Position numbers and translations under genes: made by a program. From assembly GCA_963575745.1 (NCBI GenBank), contig CAUYUJ010021138.1, forward strand, positions 1 through 64,000: a stretch of 64,000 bases of DNA. The letters are read 5' to 3'. Of the stretch, positions 33,991 through 44,165 are shown piece by piece. How positions within the stretch are numbered: the stretch's first letter is position 1; each line of letters starts with the position of its first letter. The notes under the pieces were generated by a model. That model made no database searches, was not told the origin of the DNA, and saw only the letters and a program-made list of their open reading frames with translations. The stretch is from Prorocentrum cordatum. Taxonomy: Eukaryota > Sar > Dinophyceae > Prorocentrales > Prorocentraceae.

Positions 33991-35373
33991 CTACCCCGCT
34001 GAGTGGTCGCCCTGCCCTTCTGCGTCGACGACTGTCTCGGCGCGCCTTGCCTGCGAGACCTTCTCTCGCGCCTCCTGGATGTGGGCCTCCACTCTGGCTC
34101 GGCGTTCTTCTGCTTTGTCATGTTCTGCTGCACCTGCTCCAGGTTGGGCAGCTGTTGCGGCGCCGGTGGGCGCAGCCGCTCCAGCTGTCCCTGCTGCCTC
34201 AGTGCATGCGGTGGCACCTCGCTGAGGGGCTGGGCTGGCGGCGCAGACTCGCTTGCCTGGTGGGGCGTCTGCTGCTGCTGGGTCTTGCTCTTCACTCTTT
34301 GACAGGCGCTTGGTGCGGGCCTGCTCGAGCTGGCGCAGCTGCTCCTGGTGCCTGGCCGTCTCCTCCTCCAGCAGTCGCAGGTGCTTCGCCGTCTGCTCCT
34401 CGTGCTCCTTGACCGTCTGGGCCATCCGCTCGCCCTTGGCCTTCGCTGCCCGCCAGACCTCCTTGTCTGGCTCGGACCACTTGCTGGAAGTCGTCGGGCT
34501 CGTGCTCGAACTGCTCCAGGAGGGCTGCCAGGGTTGGCTTCTCGGCTGCAGGCTCAGCTGGTGCCTCTTGCTTGCCGACTGTGGCCTTGAGCTTGTCGAA
34601 CTGATCTTCGGCTGCAATGGAGGCTTCCATGGCTTCTCGAAGCTTGCGTTCACTCTCGGTCAAGTACTGCTGGGCACTCTCAACTTGCTCTCCTGCCGAT
34701 CGCACTTTCTTCTGGAGTTTGTCCAAGCGTCGCGCAGCTGCCTCCACTGCCTTGAATCCAGCAACTGGTTGGTCTGCTGGTGGCTTGGCTGCGGCGAGCT
34801 CTGGCCAGAGGGCCTCGTAGTGCTGCCTGAGCGGGTCGTCCTTGTTGAGCTTGCTGTAAGCTGCTGCGGCGGCAGCCTTGAGGTCGGCTGTCTTGTCATG
34901 CGGTGGTGGCTGGCGTTGGCCTCATTGTCCTTTCCCGCCTGCTCCACCACCTGGCTGCCAACCATCTGCCCAGCTGATCCTGGGCGAGGTTCCTCCTTGG
35001 GGCTGTGCTGCCAGCCACCCGCCATCGTCTTCACGGAAGACATGACCGTGGGGAACGAGGCTGGCGATGTTCTTGCCGCAGATGCAGAGGTCGCCCCTGC
35101 TGGTGATATTCTTGCAGTAGCGCCATCTGCTGCACCCGTCGCACACCACGTAGCTGCTGAGAGGAGGGCGACTGCCACTGCTGCTCCTCTTCCACGGGGG
35201 TACCCTCTGGCGATACGGGGTCCCCGACCAAGCGCTGCCCGCCCCGCGTCCGCTGCCGCCACTCCCCATGGCTGCTGCGATGCCGCGCGCGCGCCCGACG
35301 CCCGTCTGGGAACTGTCCTCGGTCCAGAGGTCTCCCTTCGGCCTGGAGGCTGGACAGCCCCCCAGGTCGTCAT
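33991..35373 (-). CDS. Retroelement ORF1: zinc motif and coiled coil, with TGA and frame changes
   Basis: The ATG right after the spliced leader (35373) opens a different frame from the likely coding one. In the latter the first ATG is 35269 (MGSGGSGRGAGSAW), followed by YVVCDGCSRWRYCKNI and GDLCICGKNI, a Cys-rich element with six cysteines. A TGA at 34922-34924 interrupts the frame, which then continues with ADLKAAAAAAYSKLNKDDPL and a strong coiled coil, ARRLDKLQKKVRSAGEQVES. Near 34480-34495 the frame changes into SEPDKEVWRAAKAKGERMAQ and HLRLLEEETARHQEQLRQLE, then a Pro/Ala-rich part and EAHIQEAREKVSQARRAETV before TGA at 33991-33993. ORF1 proteins of LINEs bind RNA and often form coiled-coil trimers; the zinc motif fits that. 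The breaks suggest decay or recoding. Confidence 0.6.
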
Positions 35374-35394
35374 CTTGAGCCAAAATGGCTGCGG
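35374..35394 (-). other. Dinoflagellate spliced-leader relic
   Basis: Minus strand reads CCGCAGCCATTTTGGCTCAA plus a final G, against the dinoflagellate spliced leader CCGTAGCCATTTTGGCTCAA plus G: 20 of 21 match, with one T-to-C change. It is immediately followed by ATG (35373). A genomic copy of the leader marks DNA that passed through a trans-spliced mRNA, so it should be the exact 5' end of the retroelement RNA. Confidence 0.85.
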
Positions 35395-35539
35395 TTGGGG
35401 AGGAGCAAGAGGTGGAGGAGGAGGAGGAGAGACACAGTGGTGTTGTGGGTGGCTGAAAAGGAGGGGGTGGTGGCGTAGAGGAATTATTCAATCTGATTGA
35501 GACGACCCCTGTGGTGGTGATGGCGAGTTGAGGCGGAGA

Positions 35540-35980
35540 AGATGGAATCTATACAATGGAGGATGACGAGGAATGGGGGGACAATCTATGCGATGAGCAG
35601 GAGGACGACAATGAGGACGAGGAGGAGGGGGAGAAAGGGAGGAGGACGAGGAGGTTGAGGGAGAAAACGCCACGTGACGACGCGCGCAAGGCCTCAGTCC
35701 AACATTTCGGTGAGTATGTGCGTCTGGGCCTGGAATCTCAACCAATTTCTGGAGTCTCGGAAAGACGATGTCAGTGACTCCGGATTTTTTTCTGCGAGCT
35801 GCGGCTGATGGGCTCACAGAGCCTGCATAATCTCTCCTCAAGATCTCTTCACTGTGCTTGTAATCCTCCTCCCCCTCCTCCTCCTTCTCCTCCTCCATTC
35901 CTTATACACAACTCCTCCCTGTCGCACCCCGAGGTCAGTCGGAGCTTCCTTACCATTTATGATCCTGATGATTGGCAGTG
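35540..35980. other. Spacer with GA-rich and CCT-rich patches
   Basis: GAGGACGAGGAGG at 35590-35660 and CCTCCTCCTTCTCC at 35860-35900. No gene recognised. Confidence 0.6.
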
Positions 35981-35984
35981 ACTT

Positions 35985-36480
35985 TATGGATTGAGGGCGG
36001 GTCGTTTTCAAAATGATGCTCTCGCCTTGGCGCCGCGTGTGCTCGTCTTCAACATATCAAGAGTTTCACGAATTGAGGGCGGGTGGTTTTCAACATGTGG
36101 CTCCCGCCTTCGCGCCGCGCACATGTGTCTTACCATGTTGCAAGAGTCTCGCGGATTGAGGGCGGGTCGTTTTCAAATTGCTTCTCGCCTTAGCGCCGCG
36201 CGAATTGGTTTCAACGGCGTGCAGAGGTTTCGCGGATTGAAGGCGGGTGGTTTGCAAATTGTGGCTCTCGCCATCGCACCGCGCACATTTGTTTAAGATA
36301 GTTGCAAGGGGCTCACGTATTGAAAGCGGGCCGTTTTCAACATGTGGCTCTCTCCTTATCGCCGAATTTGTTATTTCGGAAAGCAAGAGTTTCACGGATT
36401 GAGGGCGGGTCGAATCAAACTGTGGCTCTTGTCTTTGCGCCGCGCAAAATTGTTGCACAACATTGCGGGAGCTTCACGGG
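35985..36480 (+). repeat. Six tandem units of about 80 bp
   Basis: Unit anchor GGATTGAGGGCGGGT(G/C)GTTTTC recurs at about 35988, 36068, 36153, 36233, 36317 and 36396, each followed by a CGCCTT..GCGCCGCGCA segment. Identity decays along the array. Confidence 0.9.
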
Positions 36481-36739
36481 CTCTCACGAGTAACGTACCA
36501 GAAATTGTGTTTTGGAACGGTTCTTATGGCAGGATTCTGGATCGTCAAGATGCAACAGTCAGGGTGATTCCTGGCGTTGGAATCCTGAGAACGGTGTTTT
36601 TGGTACGCTTCAGGATTTTCAAACGGTTGTCTCCCAACGGGACACTTCCCCCAGTGGACATGAGCCCTGGTACGGGGCCTACGACGAGGGAGCTTGGAGG
36701 GAGGGTCTGTTCCAGCATCGTTGCTGAGCCTTCGGTTCG

Positions 36740-36800
36740 CACTGGTCCTCCTCCTCCTCCTCCTCCTCCTCCTCCTCCCCCTCCTCCTCCCCCTCCTCCC
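36740..36800 (+). repeat. CCT microsatellite
   Basis: Pure CCT repeats followed by CCCTCCTCC variants. Confidence 0.95.
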
Positions 36801-36984
36801 CGCGGGCGCGTGGAGGAGTCAGCAGGCGCAAAGTGGAACGGAGGAGGCAGCGGGAGGGTGACCCCCCCCCTCTCCCGCGCCCCTTCCCCCCCCGCCCCCC
36901 AGCAGAGCCGACCACCGGGCAGCTGGAAGGCTCACGCGGAGGCCTCCGCGCGTGGACCATGCGGAGGCCGCTCGCCGACACGCA

Positions 36985-37436
36985 GACAAACACCAAAACA
37001 AAAAAACACACAGACGCACACACACAAGCACAAACTCAAACACAAACACAACCACAAACACAAACACACACAATCACAAGTACAAGCACAAGCACAAGCA
37101 CAAGCACAGACACACATACAAACACATACAAACACATACAAACACACACAATCACGCGCACGCGCGCACGCACGCATGCACGCAGGCACCCACAAACCCA
37201 CAAACCCAAACCTAAGCACACGCCCAGCACACAACATACAACACACAAGCACAAGCACAAGCACAAGTACAAGCACCAGCACAAGCACATGCACAAGCCC
37301 CAACCCCAACCCCAACACAAGCACAAGCACAAACACAAGCACAGACACAGACACAGACACACACGCATACACAGACACAGACACAGACACAGACACAGAC
37401 ACCGACACACACAAACATACACGCACACGCACGTGA
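36985..37436 (+). repeat. CACAAA/ACACAG-rich array
   Basis: Degenerate CACAAGCACAAA, ACAAACACATAC and ACAGACACAGAC words. His/Thr/Lys-rich frames are artefacts. Confidence 0.9.
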
Positions 37437-37487
37437 ACATGCGTGCCCAGCCATACGAGGGCCAAGCGCTCGAATTCTCACGCCCGC

Positions 37488-37660
37488 AGTATGGGTACGG
37501 AATGAATGGCGACGGGGTCTAAGAGCAAATGCTGTGCCACATCGGCAGCGGCCGCTGCTGGGCAGGCGACTCTGTGCCTCAAATGGGCCACGTCCGCGGC
37601 GGCACCGACAGCGAATCCGGTTCAAAATGGGCAGGAACTGCTGTCGGGCTTTGTGTCCTT
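37488..37660 (+). repeat. Dispersed repeat family 3, copy 1
   Basis: Shares with 62436-62610 the words ATGGGTACGGAA, AGCGGCCGCTG(C/T)TGGGCAGGC, CTGT(G/C)(C/T), CGCGGCGG, GTTCAAAATG and GGGAACT or AGGAACT in the same order and strand. No open frame is kept between the copies. Confidence 0.8.
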
Positions 37661-38012
37661 TCTTGTCGTACCCACCCTGAGATCCGACGGCGCGGAAAAC
37701 ATGCAGGTCAGGTCAGGTCAGAAGCCTTGCGCCAGACGGCGCGACAAAAATTGCAACATCGTAAAACAGATACGACTGGAGTCCTAGATCCCATCCTTCT
37801 GCTGCATTCTTGAGCCTGATCGATCTGCGAGGGCCGCAGGGCCCGAACTCCGGCGAACACGCACGGTGTGCGGACATCGCACCCCCCCGGGCCTTAGAGC
37901 CACTCCTCCCCGGACGTGCGAGGTCCTGATGCGATGCCGTGGCGATGGAAAGAGCTGCGGCCACGCGCGTCTCGCCCAGGGCGGCCGCATCGAGTGCGTC
38001 CAACCTCCTGGC

Positions 38013-38077
38013 GCCGAGGGGCAACGACACTGCCGTTGCCCCTCGGCACCAGTCCCCCCTGTCACAGGGGGGACTGG
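38013..38077. repeat. Two adjacent perfect stem-loops
   Basis: GCCGAGGGGCAACG (38013-38026) pairs with 38034-38047 around a 7-nt loop. One base further, CCAGTCCCCCCTG (38049-38061) pairs with 38065-38077 around the loop TCA. Both stems are perfect (14 and 13 bp). Confidence 0.9.
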
Positions 38078-38268
38078 CGCATGGGGGGGGGAACCTCGAC
38101 CTGGAACCGGCGACGCCTCGCCGACAGCTCAGAGACGGGCCCTCGATCACCGACTCACGCGTCCTCGGGCGGGGCGCGGGGCTATCCAGCCCCCTTCGGC
38201 GAGGCGTGGGCGATCGGGGCTCGATGCGACTGTCCCCCGGAGCCCATCCCCAGGAGAGCCACTTAATC

Positions 38269-38429
38269 TTAAGTCGGGCCTGTTTCCCTACAGGCGGATT
38301 GTGGACGAAAAATAAAACATACAAAACAAATGCCAAGAACATGCCCAAAAATACTCGAAACATCGTTCCCACACGATTTTTAAATAAGTTTTGAATGTTC
38401 CTCCTGTAGAGGGACAGGCCCGACTTAAC
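38269..38429. mobile_element. TIR element family 1, copy at 38 kb
   Basis: 161 bp with 29-nt terminal inverted repeats (38269-38297 and 38401-38429) matching at 25 positions, beginning TTAAGTCGGGCCTGT. The interior is A-rich (GTGGACGAAAAATAAAACAT) with no coding capacity. MITE-like. Confidence 0.85.
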
Positions 38430-38794
38430 CTTGATCGAAACGATGAGTCGGATCGGCGATCGACATGAAGCGGACCGGCGGACATCGGCAGACCAGCATG
38501 CCTCCAGTGAAAAACACCGGGGGCCCGCACAGGGAAGCCCGAGCCGAGTGTCGAGGCGGAACCGGAGGCCATCGGCGTCGAAGTCGCATCGAACCGAAGG
38601 AATCGAAACGGGCCCCGCAGCCCCCTCTGTCGCTGCCGCGGGGGCGCTCTTGCCGCTCCCGCTGCAGCCCCCGGGGCGAGAGGGGTGCTGGGCTTCTTCG
38701 GCGACCGCGGCCGCGGACGCGCGGGGCGGCGCAGGGGGCGTCGGGGGCTCCTGCAGCCGCGCGACCTCGCGTGGCACATGGGCGACGGCGAGGA

Positions 38795-38836
38795 CCCGGC
38801 CTTACGCCAGACGACCCGGCCTTACGCCAGACGACA
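38795..38836 (+). repeat. Short tandem duplication
   Basis: CCCGGCCTTACGCCAGACGA occurs twice back to back. Confidence 0.9.
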
Positions 38837-39044
38837 TTTGGAAGCTGGGCGAGGGCTGGCAGATCCGCGGCTGCCAGAACGGTGCCTTCCCGGAAGAAGG
38901 ACGCACACTCCCGGAAGAGAGCTCGGACCGCTCCATGGTAAACGGGCTGCTTCCCGGAGGAACAAAAGCAAATTTCCCGGAGCTCCGCTTTAGCAGCCAC
39001 GGGTTTGCCAGCCTTCGCCTGGCTTCTGAGAGGTAGCTACCTTT

Positions 39045-40313
39045 ATGCGGTGGCTCACGAGGGCCGCCAACGCGGCACGCCACACTGGAGACGAGGGCGC
39101 TTCCGCGCGACCTTGCACGGGCAGCTTACGCGCCAGCGTCGATGAAGACGACCCCAGACTTCTGCGTCGCTCGTATGGTGGTTGCGAAGGGGGAGGAGGA
39201 GGAGGAAGGACGAAAAGAGGAGAGAGACGATCATCGGCGGCGCGCCCAGGAGGGAAATCAGGAGGGGGCGGGCCGTCTCAGAAGGCTCCGAAGGCTACTG
39301 AGGAGCTCTCTCCAATTTTTTCCCGGAGAGACAGACGTCTTCTCCGAAGGCCGGAGGGCTTCCGAGAAGCCCCGCCGCCTTCGGCAAAGGCCTGCCCCCC
39401 CGTCGCTTTTCCCCTCGGCGCGCCGCCGAGATGGGGGAAGAGGGAGCGCGAAGAGGGAGGGAGGACAGAGGAGGAGAGCGACCGATGGATGGGGCAGGCG
39501 CGTGTGGACGCGAGCCAAGAGCAGACGAGGCCAAGCAGAGTGGAAGATGCAGCTTCGCACGGAGCGTGCTGCCCACCTCATCGCGAGGACCCTTCACGTC
39601 GGCACCGCGTGCTGCTATCGCAGATGACACTGGGATGTCCACGTCGGGGTGCCAGAGGCGGCAAGGTGCGTAGCGCCGTTTCAGCTTACCTTTCCGTGCA
39701 GAGCCAGCAACATGCGGACCAACACAGGACGCACGAGCCCGCATCTCGACGGGCGAGCTTCACGCCGGTGGCTCGTAGGCCCGGGGGTCTCGCTCCGCTC
39801 AGGTTTGGCAAGAGAGCACAACCCGGGCCAGATAATGGCGATTACTTACAGCTGGATTGGGCTGTGACATGTCCATGCCTGCGGGGACTGGAAAACGGTG
39901 ATGCCGTTGGCCAATCACGCACCTTCATCTGCAACTCGCGACGCGTGTACGGATTCTCTATACAGCGCATATCTGTGCGATATCAGTGCCGCCATTCGCT
40001 TTTGTGCGTTACGTACGCAGAGTGCCCATGTGCGTTCGTACTCCATATTTTGCTTGCTGAGACGAACCAGTACATAATTCTCATGGAGGGTTCACGTGCG
40101 TGCGCGTATGTTTGTCCGCGCGCGGTGCAGCTACTGCATCATCCTAGCACCAGCAAGCGCGTGATTAAGAAACATAATGTCGCAACGGCCATGTGCGAAT
40201 CCACCGACTCGCGCGTTCAACCGAATAGGTATGAGTACGGGGAGAGGGCGAGAGAGAGAGAGAGGTTTATCTCTAGATGCAGATACACATCCATACATCT
40301 GTATGTGTGTTAG
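39045..40313 (+). CDS. Uncharacterised 422-codon open frame
   Basis: The frame is open for 1.27 kb from ATG at 39045 to TAG at 40311. The first two thirds are Arg/Gly/Ser/Pro-rich and look like GC-biased noise. The last third is less biased (SVRYQCRHSLLCVTYAECP, then FVLHILLAETNQYIILMEG), with one hydrophobic stretch, and ends in an Arg/Glu run from a GA microsatellite. I recognise no family, see no intron signal and cannot exclude chance. Confidence 0.2.
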   Translation: MRWLTRAANAARHTGDEGASARPCTGSLRASVDEDDPRLLRRSYGGCEGGGGGGRTKRGERRSSAARPGGKSGGGGPSQKAPKATEELSPIFSRRDRRLLRRPEGFREAPPPSAKACPPVAFPLGAPPRWGKREREEGGRTEEESDRWMGQARVDASQEQTRPSRVEDAASHGACCPPHREDPSRRHRVLLSQMTLGCPRRGARGGKVRSAVSAYLSVQSQQHADQHRTHEPASRRASFTPVARRPGGLAPLRFGKRAQPGPDNGDYLQLDWAVTCPCLRGLENGDAVGQSRTFICNSRRVYGFSIQRISVRYQCRHSLLCVTYAECPCAFVLHILLAETNQYIILMEGSRACAYVCPRAVQLLHHPSTSKRVIKKHNVATAMCESTDSRVQPNRYEYGERARERERFISRCRYTSIHLYVC

Positions 40314-40344
40314 CCAGCTTGGGAGCCAAGCAGTGTGTTTCAAA

Positions 40345-40760
40345 CAATAGAAGTGGTGCTATCCATGTGGAGCAACCTATGTGGTGAAATCAATGTTGTG
40401 CAGTCTATGTGGTACACTCGATTTTGTGTAACCTATGTTGCGCAGTATATGTTAATCAACACACGATCTGCAATATCTGTTGCGTAATTTAATGCGATGC
40501 CATCTATGCCATTCGCTGTGTCATATATGGAGCAACCAATGTACGTGGTGCAATATCTGTGGTGCAATCTAAGTTGTGCAATATCTGTCGCGCAATCTCT
40601 GTTGTGCAGCCTATGTTGTGCAATCTATGTTGTGCAATCTATAATGTGCAATATATGTGGTGCAATCTGCGGTGGGCAATCCATGTGGAACAACATATAT
40701 TGTGAAATGTAGACGGTGCAGTCTATGTGATGCAGACTGTGGTGCAATCTATGTTGTACA
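40345..40760 (+). repeat. 15-bp minisatellite, forward orientation
   Basis: Degenerate TTGTGCAATCTATG units. Because 15 is a multiple of 3 the array reads as Cys/Val/Gln-rich pentapeptides in open frames. Confidence 0.9.
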
Positions 40761-40819
40761 ATTTTCACAGAAATGTGCTTACTTTTAGGGGTTCTTACTT
40801 CCCTTCTATGGAATTCGGC

Positions 40820-41056
40820 TGGTGTGCCGCTCTGACGGCTATGTAGGCGCCGTCGCTGTCCCGTCGCCTTCTCATCGCCGCCCGTCGCCTGCGCCAGTGT
40901 GCCGCTCTGGCGGCTATGTGGTCGCCGTTGCCGCCTCGTCGCCACCTCGTCGGCGCAAAGAGTGCGTACCACATAGAGTGCACCACATAGAGCTCACCAC
41001 GTACACTGCACAACATGTACTTCACAATATACACTGCACAGCACACACCTGTATAT
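40820..41056 (+). repeat. GCCGCTCTGGCGGCTATGT repeat and reversed minisatellite
   Basis: Two copies of about 90 bp containing GTGCCGCTCTG(A/G)CGGCTATGT, followed by the 15-bp minisatellite in reverse orientation (CACCACATAGAGTGC). Reverse-strand counterparts are at 45770-45935. Confidence 0.8.
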
Positions 41057-41774
41057 AGCGAGTCACATCAATTCTCCTTTCTAAACACAGAATAGGATCT
41101 CCCCCCCCCGGCGTTATCACTACCCCATTCGGGTATGTAAATCATATATGATTCTGACCACACGTCCATCCTAAATATGAATTTACACTATCCCAGGGGG
41201 GCCGGTATCCCCCCCCCCTGAGGGTCCCTTGTAAAAACAAAACATTATGCAGTGACATTTTTTGTTCTAACATAACACTTTTTCGAGCATCCCTTGCACG
41301 ACATGGGACGAAGTGCACACGCGCGCGTCGTCGCGCGCGCATGCCGAAATCCTTCAAAAATCTTCGGTGCCGGAAGGATTTCGCAATCGAGTTTCCAACA
41401 AACATACAAAAACACAGGGTTTCGCAGCACGGAGTTGCTAAAAAAAACTTCCGCACGAGCTCTTGCGAAATCTTAAGAAAATCAGTTCTTTGTTTATACA
41501 CATATATATATATAAAAGATTGTCACAAAATGCTATTAAACAGGCTTCGCGCGCGCATGTCGAAATCTGTCGAACGCCCTTGCGCGTGTGCCGTCGCGAG
41601 AATTCTGTGCAAAAAATAAAACGAAGTGCAGACGCGCGCGTCGTCGCGCGCGCATGCCGAAAACTTTCAAAACCCATCGGTTTCGGAAGGATTTCAAAAT
41701 CGTGTGTCCAAAAAACCTACAACAACACAAGGTTTCGCAACACGGATTTTCAACAAAAGCGTGCGCGGGCGCTC

Positions 41775-41777
41775 TTG

Positions 41778-41808
<31 letters not shown>

Positions 41809-42405
41809 CTCCCTCCTCCCGCGTCGTCGTCGTCGCCGCCTACGTCGTCCTCTGTCTTTCCTCGTGTTCGTCGTCGTTGTTGCCGTGGTCGTCCTTCCTC
41901 CTCCTCCGTCGTCGTCGTCGTCGTCCGTCGTCGGCGTCTCGTCGTCGTCCATCCTATTTCGTCGCCGTCGTCGTCGTCGTTGTCGTCGTCGTCGTCGTCT
42001 TCCCTGCTCCCTCGTCGTTGTCGTCGTCGGCGCCGCCGTCCTTCCTCCTTCTTCGTCGTTCGCGTCGTCGCCGTCCTCCCTCCTCCGTCGTCGTTGTCGT
42101 CGTTGTCGTCGTTGTCGTCGTTGTCGCCGTCGTCGTCCTTCCTGCTCCCTCGTCGTCGTCTTCGTTGGCGACGTCGTCGTCGTCTTCGTCGTCGTCGTCG
42201 TCGGCGTCGTTGTCGTCGTCGAAGTCGTCGGAGACGTCGTCGGTGTCGTCGTAGTCGCCGTCGTCGTCGTCGTCGTCGGCGTCGTTGACGTCGTCGTCGT
42301 CGTCGTCGGTGTCGTCGTTGTCGTCCTCGACGTCGTTGGAGACATCGTGTCGGCGGCGCCGTCGTCGTCGTTGTCGCTGTCGTCGTCGGCGTCGATGTCG
42401 TGGCC
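41775..42405 (+). repeat. CGT trinucleotide array, first
   Basis: Imperfect TCGTCGTCG for about 630 bp, open in several frames as Ser, Val, Arg, Asp or Thr-rich products. Confidence 0.95.
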
Positions 42406-43247
42406 AAGTGTCATGTGTTACGTACCGCCACGGTCTTGTCTTAAGAGGTCTTGCGACCAAGTTCCGGGTGGGAGGGTGGGATGTTTGCACGAGAAGCGGA
42501 GAGGACAGCTTCAAGACGGTCAAAGATTACATTGCACCGCGTAGATCGCACAACCTATATTGTACAACACGCTCCTCCCCTTTGATTCTCCTTGCTCAAA
42601 ACAGAATAGGATCTACCCCCCCCGGAGTTATCACTTCACCCTTCGGGTATGTAAATCAAATGCGATTCTGACCGCGTGTCCATCCAAACTATGAAATCGC
42701 AATGTCAAATGCCAGCCCGGAGGTTCCCTTGTAAAAAACACTATGCGGTGACATTTTTGGTTCTAGCATAATACTTTTTCCTTGCAACAAATGTGACGAA
42801 GTGCACACGCGCGCGTCGTCGCGCGCGCATGCCGCAATCCTTCAAAAACCTTCGGTGCCGGAAGGATTTCGCAATCGAGATTCCAAAAAACACATACAAA
42901 AAAACACAGGTTTTCGCAACACTGATTTGCTAAAAAAGCTTCTGCGCGAGCTCTTGCGAAATCTCAAACAAAACCAGATTTTTTTTTCAAGATTTCTACA
43001 AAATTCTACCAAACGGGCTTCGCGCGCGCGCATGTCGAAATCTGTCGAACGCCCTTGCGCGTGTGCCGTCGCGAGAATCCTCTGCAAACAATGGGACGAA
43101 GTGCAGACGCGCGCGTCGTCGCGGGCGTATGCCGAAAACCTTCAAAACCCATCGGTTTCGGAAGGATTTCAAAATCGTGTCCAACAAACCTACAACAAAC
43201 AAAGGTTTCGCAACACGGATTTTCAACGAAAGCGTGCGCGCGCGCTC

Positions 43248-43792
43248 TTGCGTCATCGTCGTCTTCGTCGTCGTCGTCGTCGTCGCCGTCCTCCCTCCTC
43301 CCGCGTCGTCGTCGTCGTCGTCGTCGCCTACGTCGTCCTCTGTCTTTCCCCGTGTTCGTCGTCGTCGTCGTCCTCTTTGGCGTCGTGGTCGTTTCCGTCG
43401 TCGTTGTCGCCATGGTCGTCCTTCCTCCTCCTCCGTCGTCGTCGTCGTCGTCGGCGTCGGCGTCTCGTCGTCGTCCCTCCTATTTCGTCGCCGTCGTCGT
43501 CGTCGTCGTTGTCGTCGTCGTCTTCCCTCCTCCCTCGTCGTTGTCGTCGTCGGCGTCGCCGTCCTTCCTCCTTCTTCGTCGTTCGCGTCGTCGCCGTCCT
43601 CCTTCCTCCCTCGTCGTTGTCGTCGTTGTCGTTATTGTCGCCGTCGTCGTCCTTCCTCCTCCCTCGTCGTCGTCTTCGTTGGCGTTGTCGTCGTCGTCCT
43701 CGTCGTCGTCGGCGTCGCTGTCGTCGTCGAAGTCGTCGGGGACGTCGTCGGTGTCGTCCTGGTCGTTGTCGTCGGTGTCGTCGTAGTCGGTC
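43248..43792 (+). repeat. CGT trinucleotide array, second
   Basis: Second array at the same place in the next superunit. The two arrays share interruptions such as CCTTCCTCCTCC, so they were duplicated together. Confidence 0.95.
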
Positions 43793-43879
43793 CTAACAGG
43801 TTTTGCAAACCAAGTTGCGGGTGGGTGGGTGTGATGTTTGCGAGAGCACTGGAGATGCCGACTTCAACTTCAGCAGCAT

Positions 43880-44165
43880 GGATTGCACGGCATAGATTGC
43901 ATCACATTTCGTTGCACCACGTACACCGCACCACGTTGATTGTATTGCATAAGCGTGCGCACCTCATAGGGTGCACACAACAATTTGCACAACATCGATT
44001 GCATCATACGTGTATATATATATATATATATATCTATGTATACATAGCACAACCTAGACTGCACAACATGTACTGCACTCGACCGCTCGCCATCTATCCA
44101 TATATACTGCACCACATACACTGCGCCACGTAGGCTGCACAACGTCGATTCTCCTTTCTGGGAGA
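43880..44165 (-). repeat. 15-bp minisatellite, reverse orientation, with TA tract
   Basis: TTGCACCACGTACACC-type units, interrupted by a TA microsatellite at about 44013-44033. Confidence 0.85.

Larger units (their letters stand above)
24265..35394 (-). mobile_element. Long non-LTR retroelement with spliced-leader 5' end
   Basis: The element runs on the minus strand from a spliced-leader relic (35394) to a terminal stem-loop (24265). Order: ORF1 with zinc motif and coiled coil, EEP endonuclease, repeat-rich linker, reverse transcriptase, RNase H, Cys-rich C-terminus, a 3' module repeating linker parts, stem-loop. No long terminal repeats or poly-A tail are visible. The endonuclease-RT-RNase H order is typical of LINE-type elements of the I/R1-like groups; the exact clade is not assigned. 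Target-site duplications were not found by eye. Confidence 0.8.

Noticed and set aside
32673-34412. 579-codon plus-strand frame
   Set aside because: Antisense shadow of the endonuclease and linker frame, whose motifs are clear on the minus strand.
34253-35500. 415-codon plus-strand frame with hydrophobic Leu/Ser stretches
   Set aside because: Antisense of the ORF1 coiled coil and zinc motif; Leu-rich because the sense strand is Lys/Glu/Gln-rich.
37713-38777. 354-codon minus-strand frame with a transmembrane-like stretch
   Set aside because: The hydrophobic stretch is the translated A/T-rich interior of the TIR element at 38269-38429, so the frame is accidental.
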